From: Centroberyx gerrardi
Lineage: Eukaryota > Chordata > Actinopteri > Beryciformes > Berycidae
Reading direction: 5' to 3'
Assembly: GCF_048128805.1 (NCBI RefSeq)
Contig: NC_135997.1
Coordinates: 17,072,116-17,136,115 of the forward strand
DNA: 64,000 nt
In this document: positions 13,917 through 23,549 of the stretch, piece after piece
Layout of the letters: every line of letters starts with the position of its first letter
How positions within the stretch are numbered: position 1 is the first letter of the stretch
Notes under the pieces: generated by a model
Told to the model about the DNA's origin: nothing
Database searches by the model: none
What the model saw: the letters and a program-made list of their open reading frames with translations, nothing else
Position numbers and translations under genes: made by a program

Positions 13917-14652
13917 ATATAGAGAGCCTAAGTGCCTCCCCTTCCGGTGGACCACCATGGGACCTTATTTCGGAAAAAATATGTACGGTAGTCAACGGCG
14001 AGAGACAAATAATTGTTTGATCCCGTTTGAGTTGTGCCATGAATTACACATATGATGTTTTGTCAATTTAAAAGATAATTTTGCAAGTCAAGAAAGTCGC
14101 AGTTTGTTGTAAAACTGTTGAAGTATAAGACTGTGAAAATACGTAATTAGAAAGACTACACACCCAAAAGTCGCGTAAGTGACATCATAACTTTCTCTCT
14201 CCACAAGCTACCCAGAGCCGCTGAAGCTAAGTCCCTCTCAGATAGCAGGAGTATTATACACCTCCTGGAAGGTAGACAGTAAGAACGGATTTAAACTGGT
14301 TTAGGATGGTTTTAGTACAGTGGGGGCTAACGTTAACGTGATGCCTGTGTGTTTCCTATGTTTCGTTCCATGTTGGTGTTGGTGACGTATATTGTGCGAG
14401 ATGAGAGATGTAGTTCACTGAGCGGTTTCACACAAAACTAAACGTTACTGTACTGTTTCACGACAAACTGCGACTTTCTTGACTTGCAAAATTATCTTTT
14501 AAATTGACAAAGCATCATATGTGTAATTCATGGCACAATTCAAACGGGATCAAACAATTATTTGTCTCTCGCCGTTGACTACCGTACATATTTTTTCCGA
14601 AATAAGGTCCCATGGGGGACAGCGGAAGGGGAGGGACTTAGGCTCTCTATAT
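13917..14652. mobile_element. Foldback (long-inverted-repeat) non-autonomous element
   Basis: Two arms of about 195-200 bp (about 13917-14117 and 14452-14652) are near-perfect reverse complements, around a ~335-bp centre. The outer ends read ATATAGAGAGCC and GGCTCTCTATAT. Shared inner text includes the run from GGACCTTATTTCGG to AAGTCAAGAAAGTCGCAG. No ORF of note lies inside. The structure is that of a foldback MITE mobilised by an outside transposase. The target duplication is ambiguous because the termini are themselves AT-palindromic. Confidence 0.8.
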
Positions 14653-14718
14653 GAAAATCATCTCTGTGTCTCTGGTGCATAAATCTACCTTGTGCGCTTG
14701 CGCTTTAGCATACAGTAT

Positions 14719-15300
14719 GTTAAAGGACAACTCCAGTGTGCTTTGAGTTTTTGCTAATTTTTGACGTTTAACATCCCTTTAATGTTGACTGTTTTTACAT
14801 GCATGTGCCACAATTAAAGATATTTTAAAATCAGTTTTGCCATACCACTCAGGCTCATTCACTCCCATTCAGTTCTAAACGGTATAGAAAACAACTCTGG
14901 AGACTTAATTCAGTCAGTACAGGTAATCCATCTCTGTGAACGAGAGGCTGCCAATTGCGTTTTGCAAAATTGCTTCAGAACGATAATATCAGGCTATTTT
15001 ACATTCTTAAAGAAGTTCCGTTCACGGTTTCACATTAGTGTTCAGGAACACTGCAAGAGCTAAGACGAGACAGACTTACCACCGTTTTCTACTTGTAAAC
15101 AAATATACCGCTTCCGGGTCATTACATGTCAGATTTCTGCATTTTCCACTCCAAAATAAAACTTTTAACCACTAGAACACAACAACTATAACAACTGGTC
15201 GGTCAGTTGGTCGGTCGCATGCAGCACATGTGCAATGAGTCATATTTTGGGCTCAAACATATGGGAGAGTCGTACACTTGTATTTTAACACAATACATTC
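14719..15300. mobile_element. Possible TTAA-type MITE, one end seen
   Basis: TTAAAGGACAACTCC at about 14719 resembles the end of a common teleost MITE family. I could not place the opposite terminus, so the right boundary given is arbitrary. Confidence 0.3.
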
Positions 15301-15329
15301 GTCAAACACAAACTGTTTTATGGTTTAGT

Positions 15330-16260
15330 GCAATAGCCTCTTACTGTAATGTCTGACAAGGTTGGAGAACACTTTGGGAGGGGCTGCTCCTCCATGCAGA
15401 ACATTTCAAGATCCTTGATATTCTTAGGTTTGCGCTTGTGGACTGCCCTCTTCAATTCAGCCCGCAGATTTTCAATAGGGTTCAAGTCCGGAGACGAGAT
15501 GGCCATTGCAAAACATCGATTTTGTGTTCCCACAACCATTTCTGTGATGATTTTGGTGTATGTTTGGGGTCGTTGTCTGGTTGAAAGGTCCTTCCATGGC
15601 CAAGTCTCAACCTCCTGGCAGAGGCAACCAGGTTTTGGGCTAAAATATCTTGATAGTGGAATTCATTATGTCGTCGATCTTAACAAGATCTGGACCACTA
15701 GCAGTAAAACAGCCCCAAAGCATCAAAGATCCTCCACCATATTTCACCATGGGCATCCGGTGCTTTTCCTTGTATGCAGTCGTCTTTTGTCACCAAACAT
15801 GCCGATGGTGTGCATGGTCAAAAAGTTCCATTTTGGTCCCATCTGACCACAACACACAATTTCACTTGTAGTTCCAGTGATGCTTGGCAAAGTTCAGGCG
15901 CTTCTGTTTATGGGTTGTACTCAGTAAGGGCTTCTTTCCTGCAACCCTTCCAAAGAGCTTGTTGACATGGAGGAGGCGTCTAACTGTTGATTTTGACACT
16001 TGATAACCTCAGTTTCACAACTGTGATCCTTGGGTTCCTCTTTGCCTCCCTCACCATCTTCCTCCCTGTTCATGGGGACAATATGCACATGCGTCCTCTT
16101 CCTGGTGAATTTGCAACTGTTCCAGATTTCTAAAACTTTTTGATTATTGCCCTGACTGTGCTTAGTGGTATTTTACTATCTGTCTCCTCTTGAGTTGAAA
16201 GCTCTTTGATTTTCCACAAAGTGATGGATGACAAATGGATTTTACATGTGTGCAACCTCA
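15330..16260 (-). pseudogene. Tc1-like transposase relic
   Basis: On the minus strand, in several frames, are GGGSLMLWGCF, then DNDPKHT, then SPDLNPIEN and [11 protein letters not shown]. These are the hallmark blocks of the Tc1/mariner DDE transposase catalytic domain, in the right order and spacing. The DNDPKHT aspartate and the glutamate of NPIEN remain. A stop follows the first block, and the second block is in a shifted frame relative to the first. The N-terminal DNA-binding part (towards 16260) is barely recognisable and no clear terminal inverted repeats are visible. Inactive; presumed remains of a full-length Tc1-like copy. Confidence 0.85.
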
Positions 16261-16608
16261 TATTTTGATCCCAGTGAAACAGGAAATGATGAAAGCAATA
16301 CAGTTTCTGGATTCTGAGATCAATAAAAAAAATAGAATTTTATTTATTTTATACAATAAATTTTGCTCATTTTCATGAAGGGTGAGAATAATTCTGGAGT
16401 TGACTATATATGTGTATGTATCATGCAATTCCTGTATGATAATTTCTGAATTTTATAATGCATCTATTAACAGTAAATGAAAAAAAAATTTACTGACATG
16501 GACTGATTGCAATTCAACACTGAATTTATTTTTTGCAGTGGGATTTCCGTCCCTCTCTGTTTCCTCGGCTGTTTTCCTCAGTGTTTGGAACAGCCAACGG
16601 AAGAAGCG

Positions 16609-19481
16609 TCAGACTCTGTTCTTCTTCTTCTTGGTCTGTTTGATCTCTGAAAAATAAAAGAGGACAATCAATGCATCAGTTAATCTTGATGGAAGTAGAC
16701 ATGAGCTACAGTATAAGCGGACCTGATGAAGAACTCCTACCTGATGTGGTGTCAGAGGATTGTTGCACCTCCTCCTTCTCCTCAGTGCCAACCAGGCTGC
16801 AGGTCAAGCCTTCCTGGACTGGAGTAATGGCAGGAGCTTCAGTAGCGAGGCTCAGAGGAACCAGAGGAGCTTCAGTATGGAGGCTCAGAGGAACCAGAGG
16901 AGCTTCAGTAGGGAGGGTCAGAGGAACCACAGGAGCTTCAGTAGCGAGGCTCAGAGGAACCACAGGAGCTTCAGTAGGGAGGCTCACAGGAACCAGAGGA
17001 GCTTCAGTAGGGAGGCTCAGAGGAACCAGAGGAGCTTCAGTAGGGAGGCTCAGAGGAACCAGAGGAGCTTCAGTAGGGAGGCTCAGAGGAACCAGAGGAG
17101 CATCAGTAGGGAGGCTCAGAGGAACCAGAGGAGCCTCAGTAGGGAGGCTCAGAGGAACCAGAGCAGCTGAACCAACAGCAGAGTCCCTTTCTGGGCTTGG
17201 TGTTGTGTCCTCTTCCAGGCCGGGCTCTTCACTCAAATCTCCATCAAGGGGGGTGGAGTTCACGGCTCCATCATCAATCATCTAGTTCCACCTAAAGAGG
17301 GAGAGAAGCCGTTTGAATTTTAGAAAAAAAAAATTTTTTTGTTGTTGTGTTGTTTTCATTTTTACTATACAGTATCTTATCCAGCTACTCGATCATACAT
17401 CTGCGCAGGTCTTCTTACCTCTTTGGTGGTCAGCACTTCAGACATTTCCATGTGTTTCTGTGGCTCGAACATCACACAGATTTCCCTCACTGTGATGTTA
17501 ACGATCCTGGTCAGCAGCTCTGGCCCAAAGCGTTTCAGCTTCTCCAGCAGGACGTCTGGAGTGTACTTCTCTCTGACCTTGTTCTGGATAGAAAGGACCT
17601 TCTCATCCCGGATGGAGCGGAAGAAGGCGGCCTGGCGGTCCGTGGAGGTCAGAGAGGCGGAGAGCTTATCCTCAACGGCCTTCGTGAGTCCAACGGCCAG
17701 GTCGCTGAGCTGCAGCGGGGGTACAGACGAGAGGATCGCCGGATTAATCCAGAAGCCCTGCAGCACTTTGGGTACAACCAGCATCACCACTTCCTGGGGC
17801 CCGAGGAGGCTGGAGCTGGGCTGCTGCTTCTCCATCAGGCTCCTGATGGCTTTGTCAGCCAGACGGATGATCTGAGGGTCTCTGTCAATGAGAGTCGCTC
17901 AAAATTAGCTGAAATACACATTTTCTGAAAAAACACAATTTCCCCACGGGAATCATTCAAGTTTCATCTTATCTCATAAATGTGACTTACTGAAAACAAG
18001 GACTCTTGGCTTCAGGTGAGTTGAGCACGATTCGGGCTAAAAACTCAATAACCATCATTTTCATGCTGATGTTCACCTCCCACATCTGAAACAAGAAATG
18101 GGATGCACCATTAAGATTTGACATATTTACAGGATCAATCTAGTGTTATGTGATCAATTACTCCAAACTGAGTCTTTTCATGATCTTGGTCTTACCAGCG
18201 TGAGGAGAGGCTGGACACTTTCATCAAAACCCTCGAGATCAAACCTCCACAATCTTCAAATGGAAAGAAAACAGAAGGTTCATCTTAACTGTTGCTCTAT
18301 TTTCTTCTCATTAGTAACAGACTAGCTTAAAGGAATAGTTCATCCAAAAATGAAAATTCAGTCATTATCTACTCACCCCCATACCAGTAGAAAATCTGGT
18401 AAAGTTTGTTAGTCCATACAACAGATGGACAGACAGACAGAGTTAAAAAAATAACGGAAAATAACCATAAAATGGCTCCATGCAGCTCTTACAGCATAAT
18501 CCAAGTCTCTTGTAGCCAAAAGATCCCAAAGTGACTTGAAAAGACCGACATTTACACCATTATGTGGCTGAAATCGCCACTCTAGCTGTTGATTTAAAAA
18601 ACATCACGTTTGTGCGCACCCCGGCCTCGATAGGTAAGACTAGCTTGAATTACCAGAAACAAGACTTCTGGTTTGGCTGTTTAGCCTTCCAAATAAAAGC
18701 GCAAGATTTTAAAATAGAAATACTGTTTTAAAGCAATTACTTTGTATTTAATTGTCAAATTTAATAAGTGAGCACCCATATTAATGTTTGATGTCATAAT
18801 AATAATGAAAAATGCCATAAAATGTGCCATTTTTAACTATAAACGCTGCATGTATTACACTGTGCAGAATACATACAGAACAGAGACTAAAGTGGACATC
18901 AAACATTAAACCGATTTTCTACTGGCATGGGGGTGAGTAGATAATGACTGAATTTTCATTTTTGGGTGAACTATTCCTTTAACATGAGCAGAGCTGATGA
19001 TAGATTGAGTGGTGGACTGTCTGATTGTATCTCAGTAAGTCTCCGCTCCCTGAGAGATTTCTTCCCCTGCTCCACCAGCCAGTCAGTCATGTCCTCAGCT
19101 GTCAGCTCAGATGGGACCTGCTTTTGTTGCTGAAGCCTCAAAAACTGCACCATCATTTTTTTCTACAAGACAATAGAAAACATCAGATGTTCTCATGTAT
19201 AATCAAAGGAGACACTTTACCAGAATTTGTCAGGTGTTTTATTTTGTGCGGGCCTGAAACAAAAGTGGTTCTTACTTGTACTTCATAGTACTTCCACTCC
19301 CAGCAGAGCTGTACAGACTCTCTGTACACCGGTACATTGAACAATACCTTTGAAGGAAATGCGATAATGTCACTCAAAAGCCTCTTATGCTACATACATA
19401 CATCAGCTCAAAATCTAATAAACAATGCTCACATACCTTGATGGGTCTATAGATGACCCTTTCTCCTTCATTCCAGTCCAT
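16609..19481 (-). CDS. Unidentified eight-exon protein, 496 aa, with 11-residue tandem repeat
   Basis: Exons in transcript order: 19437-19481, 19276-19347, 18984-19162, 18196-18253, 17991-18085, 17419-17881, 16741-17281 and 16609-16646. Phases match at all seven junctions and the frame closes at TGA 16609-16611. The start MDWNEGERVIYRPIK lies in a good Kozak context (ACATCCATGG). Residues 40-99 hold a charged helical stretch (MTDWLVEQGKKSLRERR). Residues 119-304 look alpha-helical (MWEVNISMKMMVIEFLAR, EKYTPDVLLEKLKRFGPELL). Residues 345-454 are ten tandem copies of an LVPLSLPTEAP-like unit, and the C-terminus is basic (KQTKKKKNRV). No signal peptide or membrane segment is obvious. I do not recognise the family. 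The donor of exon 3 is the weakest junction (GTTAAA, made at a MITE target site). The acceptor of exon 7 must be the AG at 17282-17283, because using the AG ten bases upstream brings an immediate in-frame stop. Confidence 0.75.
16832..17161 (-). repeat. Coding minisatellite, ten 33-bp units
   Basis: Ten head-to-tail copies of a 33-bp unit lie inside exon 7 of the unnamed minus-strand gene, each encoding LVPLSLPTEAP with a few substitutions (PTD, VSL, SLA, TLP, SLH). The unit length is a multiple of three, so copy-number change preserves the frame. The array is also open in other frames, which explains long overlapping open frames on both strands here. Confidence 0.95.
18326..18982. mobile_element. 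TTAA-flanked (piggyBac-like) MITE
   Basis: TTAA at 18326-18329 and at 18979-18982 flank an element whose ends are long reverse complements: AGGAATAGTTCATCC at the left, GGGTGAACTATTCCT at the right. The complementarity runs for about 70 bp, through GAAAATTCAGTCATTATCTA and CCCCCATACCAGTAG. This end sequence is a very common teleost MITE. It lies in intron 3 of the unnamed gene, with its right end at the splice donor of exon 3. Confidence 0.9.
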
Positions 19482-21986
19482 GGATGTTTTGTTACTGGAT
19501 GACAAATCAACAGTGCAGAAACAACGACACAATAAAACCAACTACGAAACTCACAACTACAGAACAGATGTAAAAGCACTCAAACACGGTTGATACTGGT
19601 GGCTGAAATGAACTGAGGTGTTCAGGGAGAAAGTTTCTGTGGCGGAATGGACTTATTGTTGAGTCACTGGGAGTAGAATTCAGCTCTGTATGACAGACAG
19701 ATTCTGTTTTGGTTCAGCTGTTCAGGCAGAGATGACCAGGGAAAATACATGTCTGGGCAAATATGATGATCAAGATCGATCAATAAGTTGCCTTTACATT
19801 TTTTATTTAATCACACAGGAAAGTCTTTTTGCAAGGCGACACTTGAATAGATGTTAATCCTGTGTTTTGACTTGGTTAGTTGCTTGGTATTGGGAGTGTA
19901 GCCTACATTGCCCTAAAAAACTTCCAGGTGTATCAGAACTTTTATAACCGTGATACAGACACTGTGTAACATTTTGGTCAACATTGCAGGATTACACAGC
20001 CCAAGTAGATGGATAAACACTCTCACATTGTTTACATGGCAACTTCTAATGCTATGGTATTATGCTGCAAGTCTGACTTCAATTCCTATTGACCGACATG
20101 TTTCCTTGTCATCTTCTCCAAAATGTTGCTTGTTGTATCACAAGCTTTAGGTCCAAGATGCACAAGCAACATTTTGAAGCTGTGGAGAAGGAAACTATTG
20201 CTTACAACAGGGATGGGATTGGCAAGCAGGACAAAATCAATGTAACCACACTGGCTATAGGAGAATAATGAAAAAATACTTACATACTTTACATTGCTTC
20301 ACAACACTTCCCATGTATCATGGCCCTTATTCCTCCCTCTAACACATTACACTGAATTGATTTATTAAAAAGTAACTTTTACTTTGAGTATATTTTAAAT
20401 GAGCTACTTTTCTTAGGTGTTTACACCAGTGATTTTCCTTCTGCTTAAGTAAAATCTCACCAGACGCTTCCACAAAATTCAGCATCACAGGGCTGTTAGA
20501 CCCTTAGTCTTGTTATGCTATGGCCTGTAGGTTCATAATTTATAAAAACAAAATCTCAATCTTAATACTTTAGCGTTCTGGCTAACTCTGCTAACTTCAG
20601 TATGTAAACAAATCAAGTTATGCTTGAAGTCTCACAGGAAGAGAGATCTTCTGCCATTGAAAGTTCATTCTATTAATAGAATTGTAGGCCTATTTTACCA
20701 ATCCCCTAAACAAGCCTGGCAGGTTTACACGTGTGCCATTAAAATTAGCCAGCGCTAGAGCTGACACAGGTTCTCATTTCCTCACTTTGAGGATAATGCT
20801 AGTCGCCTATAATTACTTAACATACTGTATGCTAAAGCATTAGCATGTGCACCAGACAGAGCTATCTACCGGAGGCACAGAGATGATTTTGGTGCTAATA
20901 GGCTACTCTCGTCATTTGCATGTTGCAAGGGCACCAATTCACCTGAGAACTGCTGGTCAGGGATTATGGCTGAAACTAGTGCCTCTAGATATACATAGAC
21001 ACTCAAATCATGCATGTGTTCCTGGTAGATTGCCACTTTAGCATACACTAGTGATAGAATGATAGTAGGCTCCTATTAACACTACCAAGGCCAAGAGTTT
21101 TCAAGTTTTAGAACTGAAATCGCTCAGCTTTCTAAATGTGTTGGTAGACTTTCAAAATCATGTAAGGAAATAGTGGTTATGCTTTACTTCCTTCAGTTGA
21201 CAGGTAGATCGAGATATCGCTGTTGAATAGAGCAACACCAGAAACGCTCGACCAAATCTGAAGAGTGGGCGGGTCAGGAGTCTGGCACCAGGCTAGGACT
21301 GGATGCTTCTTAATCACAGTATATCTAATCCACACTCATTTGAGCCACACATACTTAAAGCCACACATACTTAAAGGTCTAAAAGTGAGATTTAGATTAT
21401 ATTATTCTTGTGCATATATTTTGTGATAATATGTGCTTTTTGCAATGTATTTCATTTTGGTAAATGACTGCATTTCCTATGCTAAGTTTGAAAGGAGGAT
21501 TTTATTTGCAACATGAATATTCATGCAAAGAATACATAATAGGGATTTCTGTGCACTCCTACCGCTGACAATTGGTTTTCAAAGTATGCTGTCTAATGTC
21601 ACTTGAATGACACTTCAATGATAGATATTCTACACCTGTACGGCAGGTGGCACACTCCTACAAATTTTAAGTGTAACTATCTGCCACTTGAGTAGGAGTT
21701 GAGTATGAAACTTGGAATTTCATGAACATTTGCATTTTAACACTCAATGATTTCCTTTTAAGTAAAACCATTTTCCTGCTTTTATTTCAGCCCAACTTTA
21801 AGAGCCGCATAATCACCACCAAGAAATGGCTGTCAATCAATAGCTGTGGGTTTTAACGTTAATTGCCTTGTCACAAAGACAGTAAACCGTAAGTACGCTG
21901 AATCTATCTGCAGAGCTGTAAGCAACAGAGAGAGCACTGCACTAACATTGTCAAGTGGAGCCAAAAAAACAATCTATGCACTGTAC
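19482..21986. other. Spacer upstream of the unnamed gene
   Basis: The first few hundred bases should contain that gene's promoter; a loose X-box match (GTTACTGGATGAC, 19491-19503) touches its start. About 20463-20530 shares text with 9474-9545 (GGGCTGTTAGAC.CTT.GTC), so both are copies of one dispersed repeat. A 16-bp direct repeat, CCACACATACTTAAAG, occurs around 21345-21377. No gene is visible. Confidence 0.45.
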
Positions 21987-22022
21987 TGTAAGGTGCTTTG
22001 GACAGAAGCGTCCACTAAAAGG
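21987..22022. repeat. Teleost dispersed-repeat tail
   Basis: The phrase GTAAGGTGCTTTGGACAGAA, followed by GCGTCCACTAAAA, matches the ubiquitous teleost repeat tail 'gtcgctttggataaaagcgtctgctaaat' apart from a few changes. This recognition is from memory; only this terminal part is clear. Confidence 0.5.
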
Positions 22023-22072
22023 CACATATTATATTAACAAATATTGTACAAGCCAAGCCCATTTCCACTCAC

Positions 22073-22574
22073 ATTGTTGATCCAGGAGATGTAAGCACTG
22101 GCGCGGGTGAAGACGGAGGGCTTCTCGGGGTAGTTGCAGCCCATGCTGGAGCTGAAGCTCCCCACACAGTGGACGTCCCAGGAGCCGTCAGGGTTCTGGC
22201 AGTTCAGGGGGCCACCAGAATCTCCCTGAGGGGTAACAGAGCCAGACGTGATGTTCAGGCAAAGGATGGCGAAAACATTTAGAAATTCTACATATATAAT
22301 AATCATTATGGCACTGTGTAAAACTATTCTAAACTGTAAGGCTGGTATATTTTCACAGGAACTCCATTTCTATATTACATGAGACTGTAGAATAAAATTT
22401 AGGGGTTGTGGGAAATGAATGTGACTCACGTTGCAGCTAGCCAGCTGTCCATCTCCTCCAGCCCAGATCATGTTCTTGGTGACCAGGCTGCCCCACCAGT
22501 CAGGCTTGGTGCAGTTAGAAGGCTGACCACAGGCAGGAGGGCCTGCTGCAGGATGTCAGCGATGGGACCTCCAG
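22073..22574 (-). pseudogene. Elastase-like serine protease fragment (two exons, broken)
   Basis: Exon 22430-22574 and exon 22073-22226 (minus strand) keep intact splice sites and an intron, so this is a DNA-level duplicate and not a retrocopy. Together they encode the C-terminal half of a pancreatic elastase: GGPIADILQQALLPVV, then CTKPDWWGSLVTKNM, GGDGQL, the catalytic-serine motif GDSGGPLNC, and [16 protein letters not shown]. Between LLPVV and the cysteine of the next block there are 11 nt where 12 are expected, a one-base deletion that shifts the frame. The Cys before AGGDG is Trp, losing a conserved disulfide. Exons for the catalytic His and Asp, and the last short exon, are not visible. 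It appears non-functional. The parent is a chymotrypsin-like elastase (CELA) gene; subfamily is not resolved. Confidence 0.85.
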
Positions 22575-22627
22575 CTGTGGAAAAGAACTGGGCATTCAAA
22601 GTTAGCGCTGTAGTCAACACCACCTTA

Positions 22628-22726
22628 ATCGAGTCCAAGTCAATTCCAAGACCAGGTCCAGTTGAGTTCAAGTCAAGACCAGGTCCAAAGGGCATTGAGA
22701 CCAAGTCAAAGCCAAGACCAAAATAG
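22628..22726. repeat. Degenerate 'caagtc-caagacc' tandem repeat
   Basis: Short imperfect units on the theme GTCCAAGTCAAGACCAGG repeat across about 100 bp. It is a simple or minisatellite-like repeat with no coding meaning. Confidence 0.6.
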
Positions 22727-23102
22727 GCAATAAACAGTGTACATGTCTTTCCAAATGTAAAAATAAAGCTTAAGGAGTTTCTTAAGGATCAACATTTATT
22801 TATTTAATTATGACTAATATGGTCCTCCATAATAGATTGTTTCTCCTTTCTGAGTTTGTTGTCATTTAGTTTATATTATTATATAACTTTTTTTGTTCAT
22901 CATCTTATTTAATCTGTATTTATAAGATGCAGTAGGCTATTTAATTTTTCCTGCCATTGTATGTTTCATAATTTTTTGTGCAAATACTCACTACTACTAA
23001 ACTAATTAACTTACTTGCATACACATTTATAAACAATCCTCAGACAGGAACTCTAACGTAAATTTCCCAGAATACAACACGGCCCTGACGTCCTGGCGCG
23101 GT

Positions 23103-23116
23103 GTTGCTAGGACAAC
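23103..23116 (+). promoter_or_regulatory. mns1: X-box (RFX binding site) of mns1
   Basis: GTTGCTAGGACAAC fits the RFX X-box RYYNYY-N(1-3)-RRNRAC, with both half-sites strong (GTTGCT and the complement of GTTGTC). It lies 50 bp before the first ATG of exon 1 and about 150 bp before the likely mns1 start. MNS1 is a motile-cilium gene of the kind regulated by RFX2/3 with FOXJ1, so a proximal X-box is expected. Confidence 0.75.
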
Positions 23117-23152
23117 AAAAAACAAAACACCTGAGGAAAGCATCAAGTGTGC

Positions 23153-23549
23153 ATGGCGGCTAATTCGCGTCTGTCGAACAAAACAAGTTTAAATGAATTA
23201 GTTAATATAAACGTATTCACGAATATAAGGACTAGAGAGCTGCGTAGCGAACTGCGCAACGAACATGGTAAATTTGCGCGGCCAAACTGAAGTCAGAGTT
23301 AGCTTGACTCCGTTCTTCGTTAGCTGTGAACAGAGCAGTCACGACTTAGCGTCAAGTTAACACAACTCTTACCGTTTGCCAACTGATTCGGCTGTATTTG
23401 GTTTGTTTGGTCGCTTGACTTTTTTCTCTGTCTCTCTCCCAGGCTTCAATGAGCCAGAGGCGCAACTGGACGCGCAACCAGCAGCAGAGAATAATGTCTC
23501 AGCGTCAGTGTCAGGAGGAGCAGAGACTACTGCAGACCAAACGCATTGA
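23153..23549 (+). other. Spliced upstream ORF overlapping the mns1 start
   Basis: ATG 23153 (GTGCATGG context) opens 38 codons in exon 1 and, through the same splice (23267/23443), continues in a different frame from mns1 to TGA 23547-23549, 73 codons in all. It covers both candidate mns1 starts. It most likely acts as a translation-damping uORF; no sign shows the peptide itself is functional. Confidence 0.5.

Noticed and set aside
16832-17161. CRISPR-like array
   Set aside because: Units are contiguous 33-mers with no spacers, they code in frame within an exon, and the genome is vertebrate.
16671-17285. Long plus-strand open frames over the repeat array, as a possible antisense gene
   Set aside because: A 33-bp repeat without stops opens several frames at once. 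The minus strand has matched splice sites and phases on both sides; the plus strand has none.
17339-17928. Plus-strand open frames opposite exon 6 of the unnamed gene
   Set aside because: They are shadows of the minus-strand exon; codon use and splice continuity support only the minus strand.
19491-19503. X-box before the unnamed gene (GTTACTGGATGAC)
   Set aside because: It fits the loose RYYNYY-N-RRNRAC pattern only, which occurs by chance about once per kilobase; too weak to claim RFX control.
22073-22574. Active elastase gene
   Set aside because: One-base deletion, lost disulfide cysteine, and no exons for the catalytic His or Asp within the nearby sequence.
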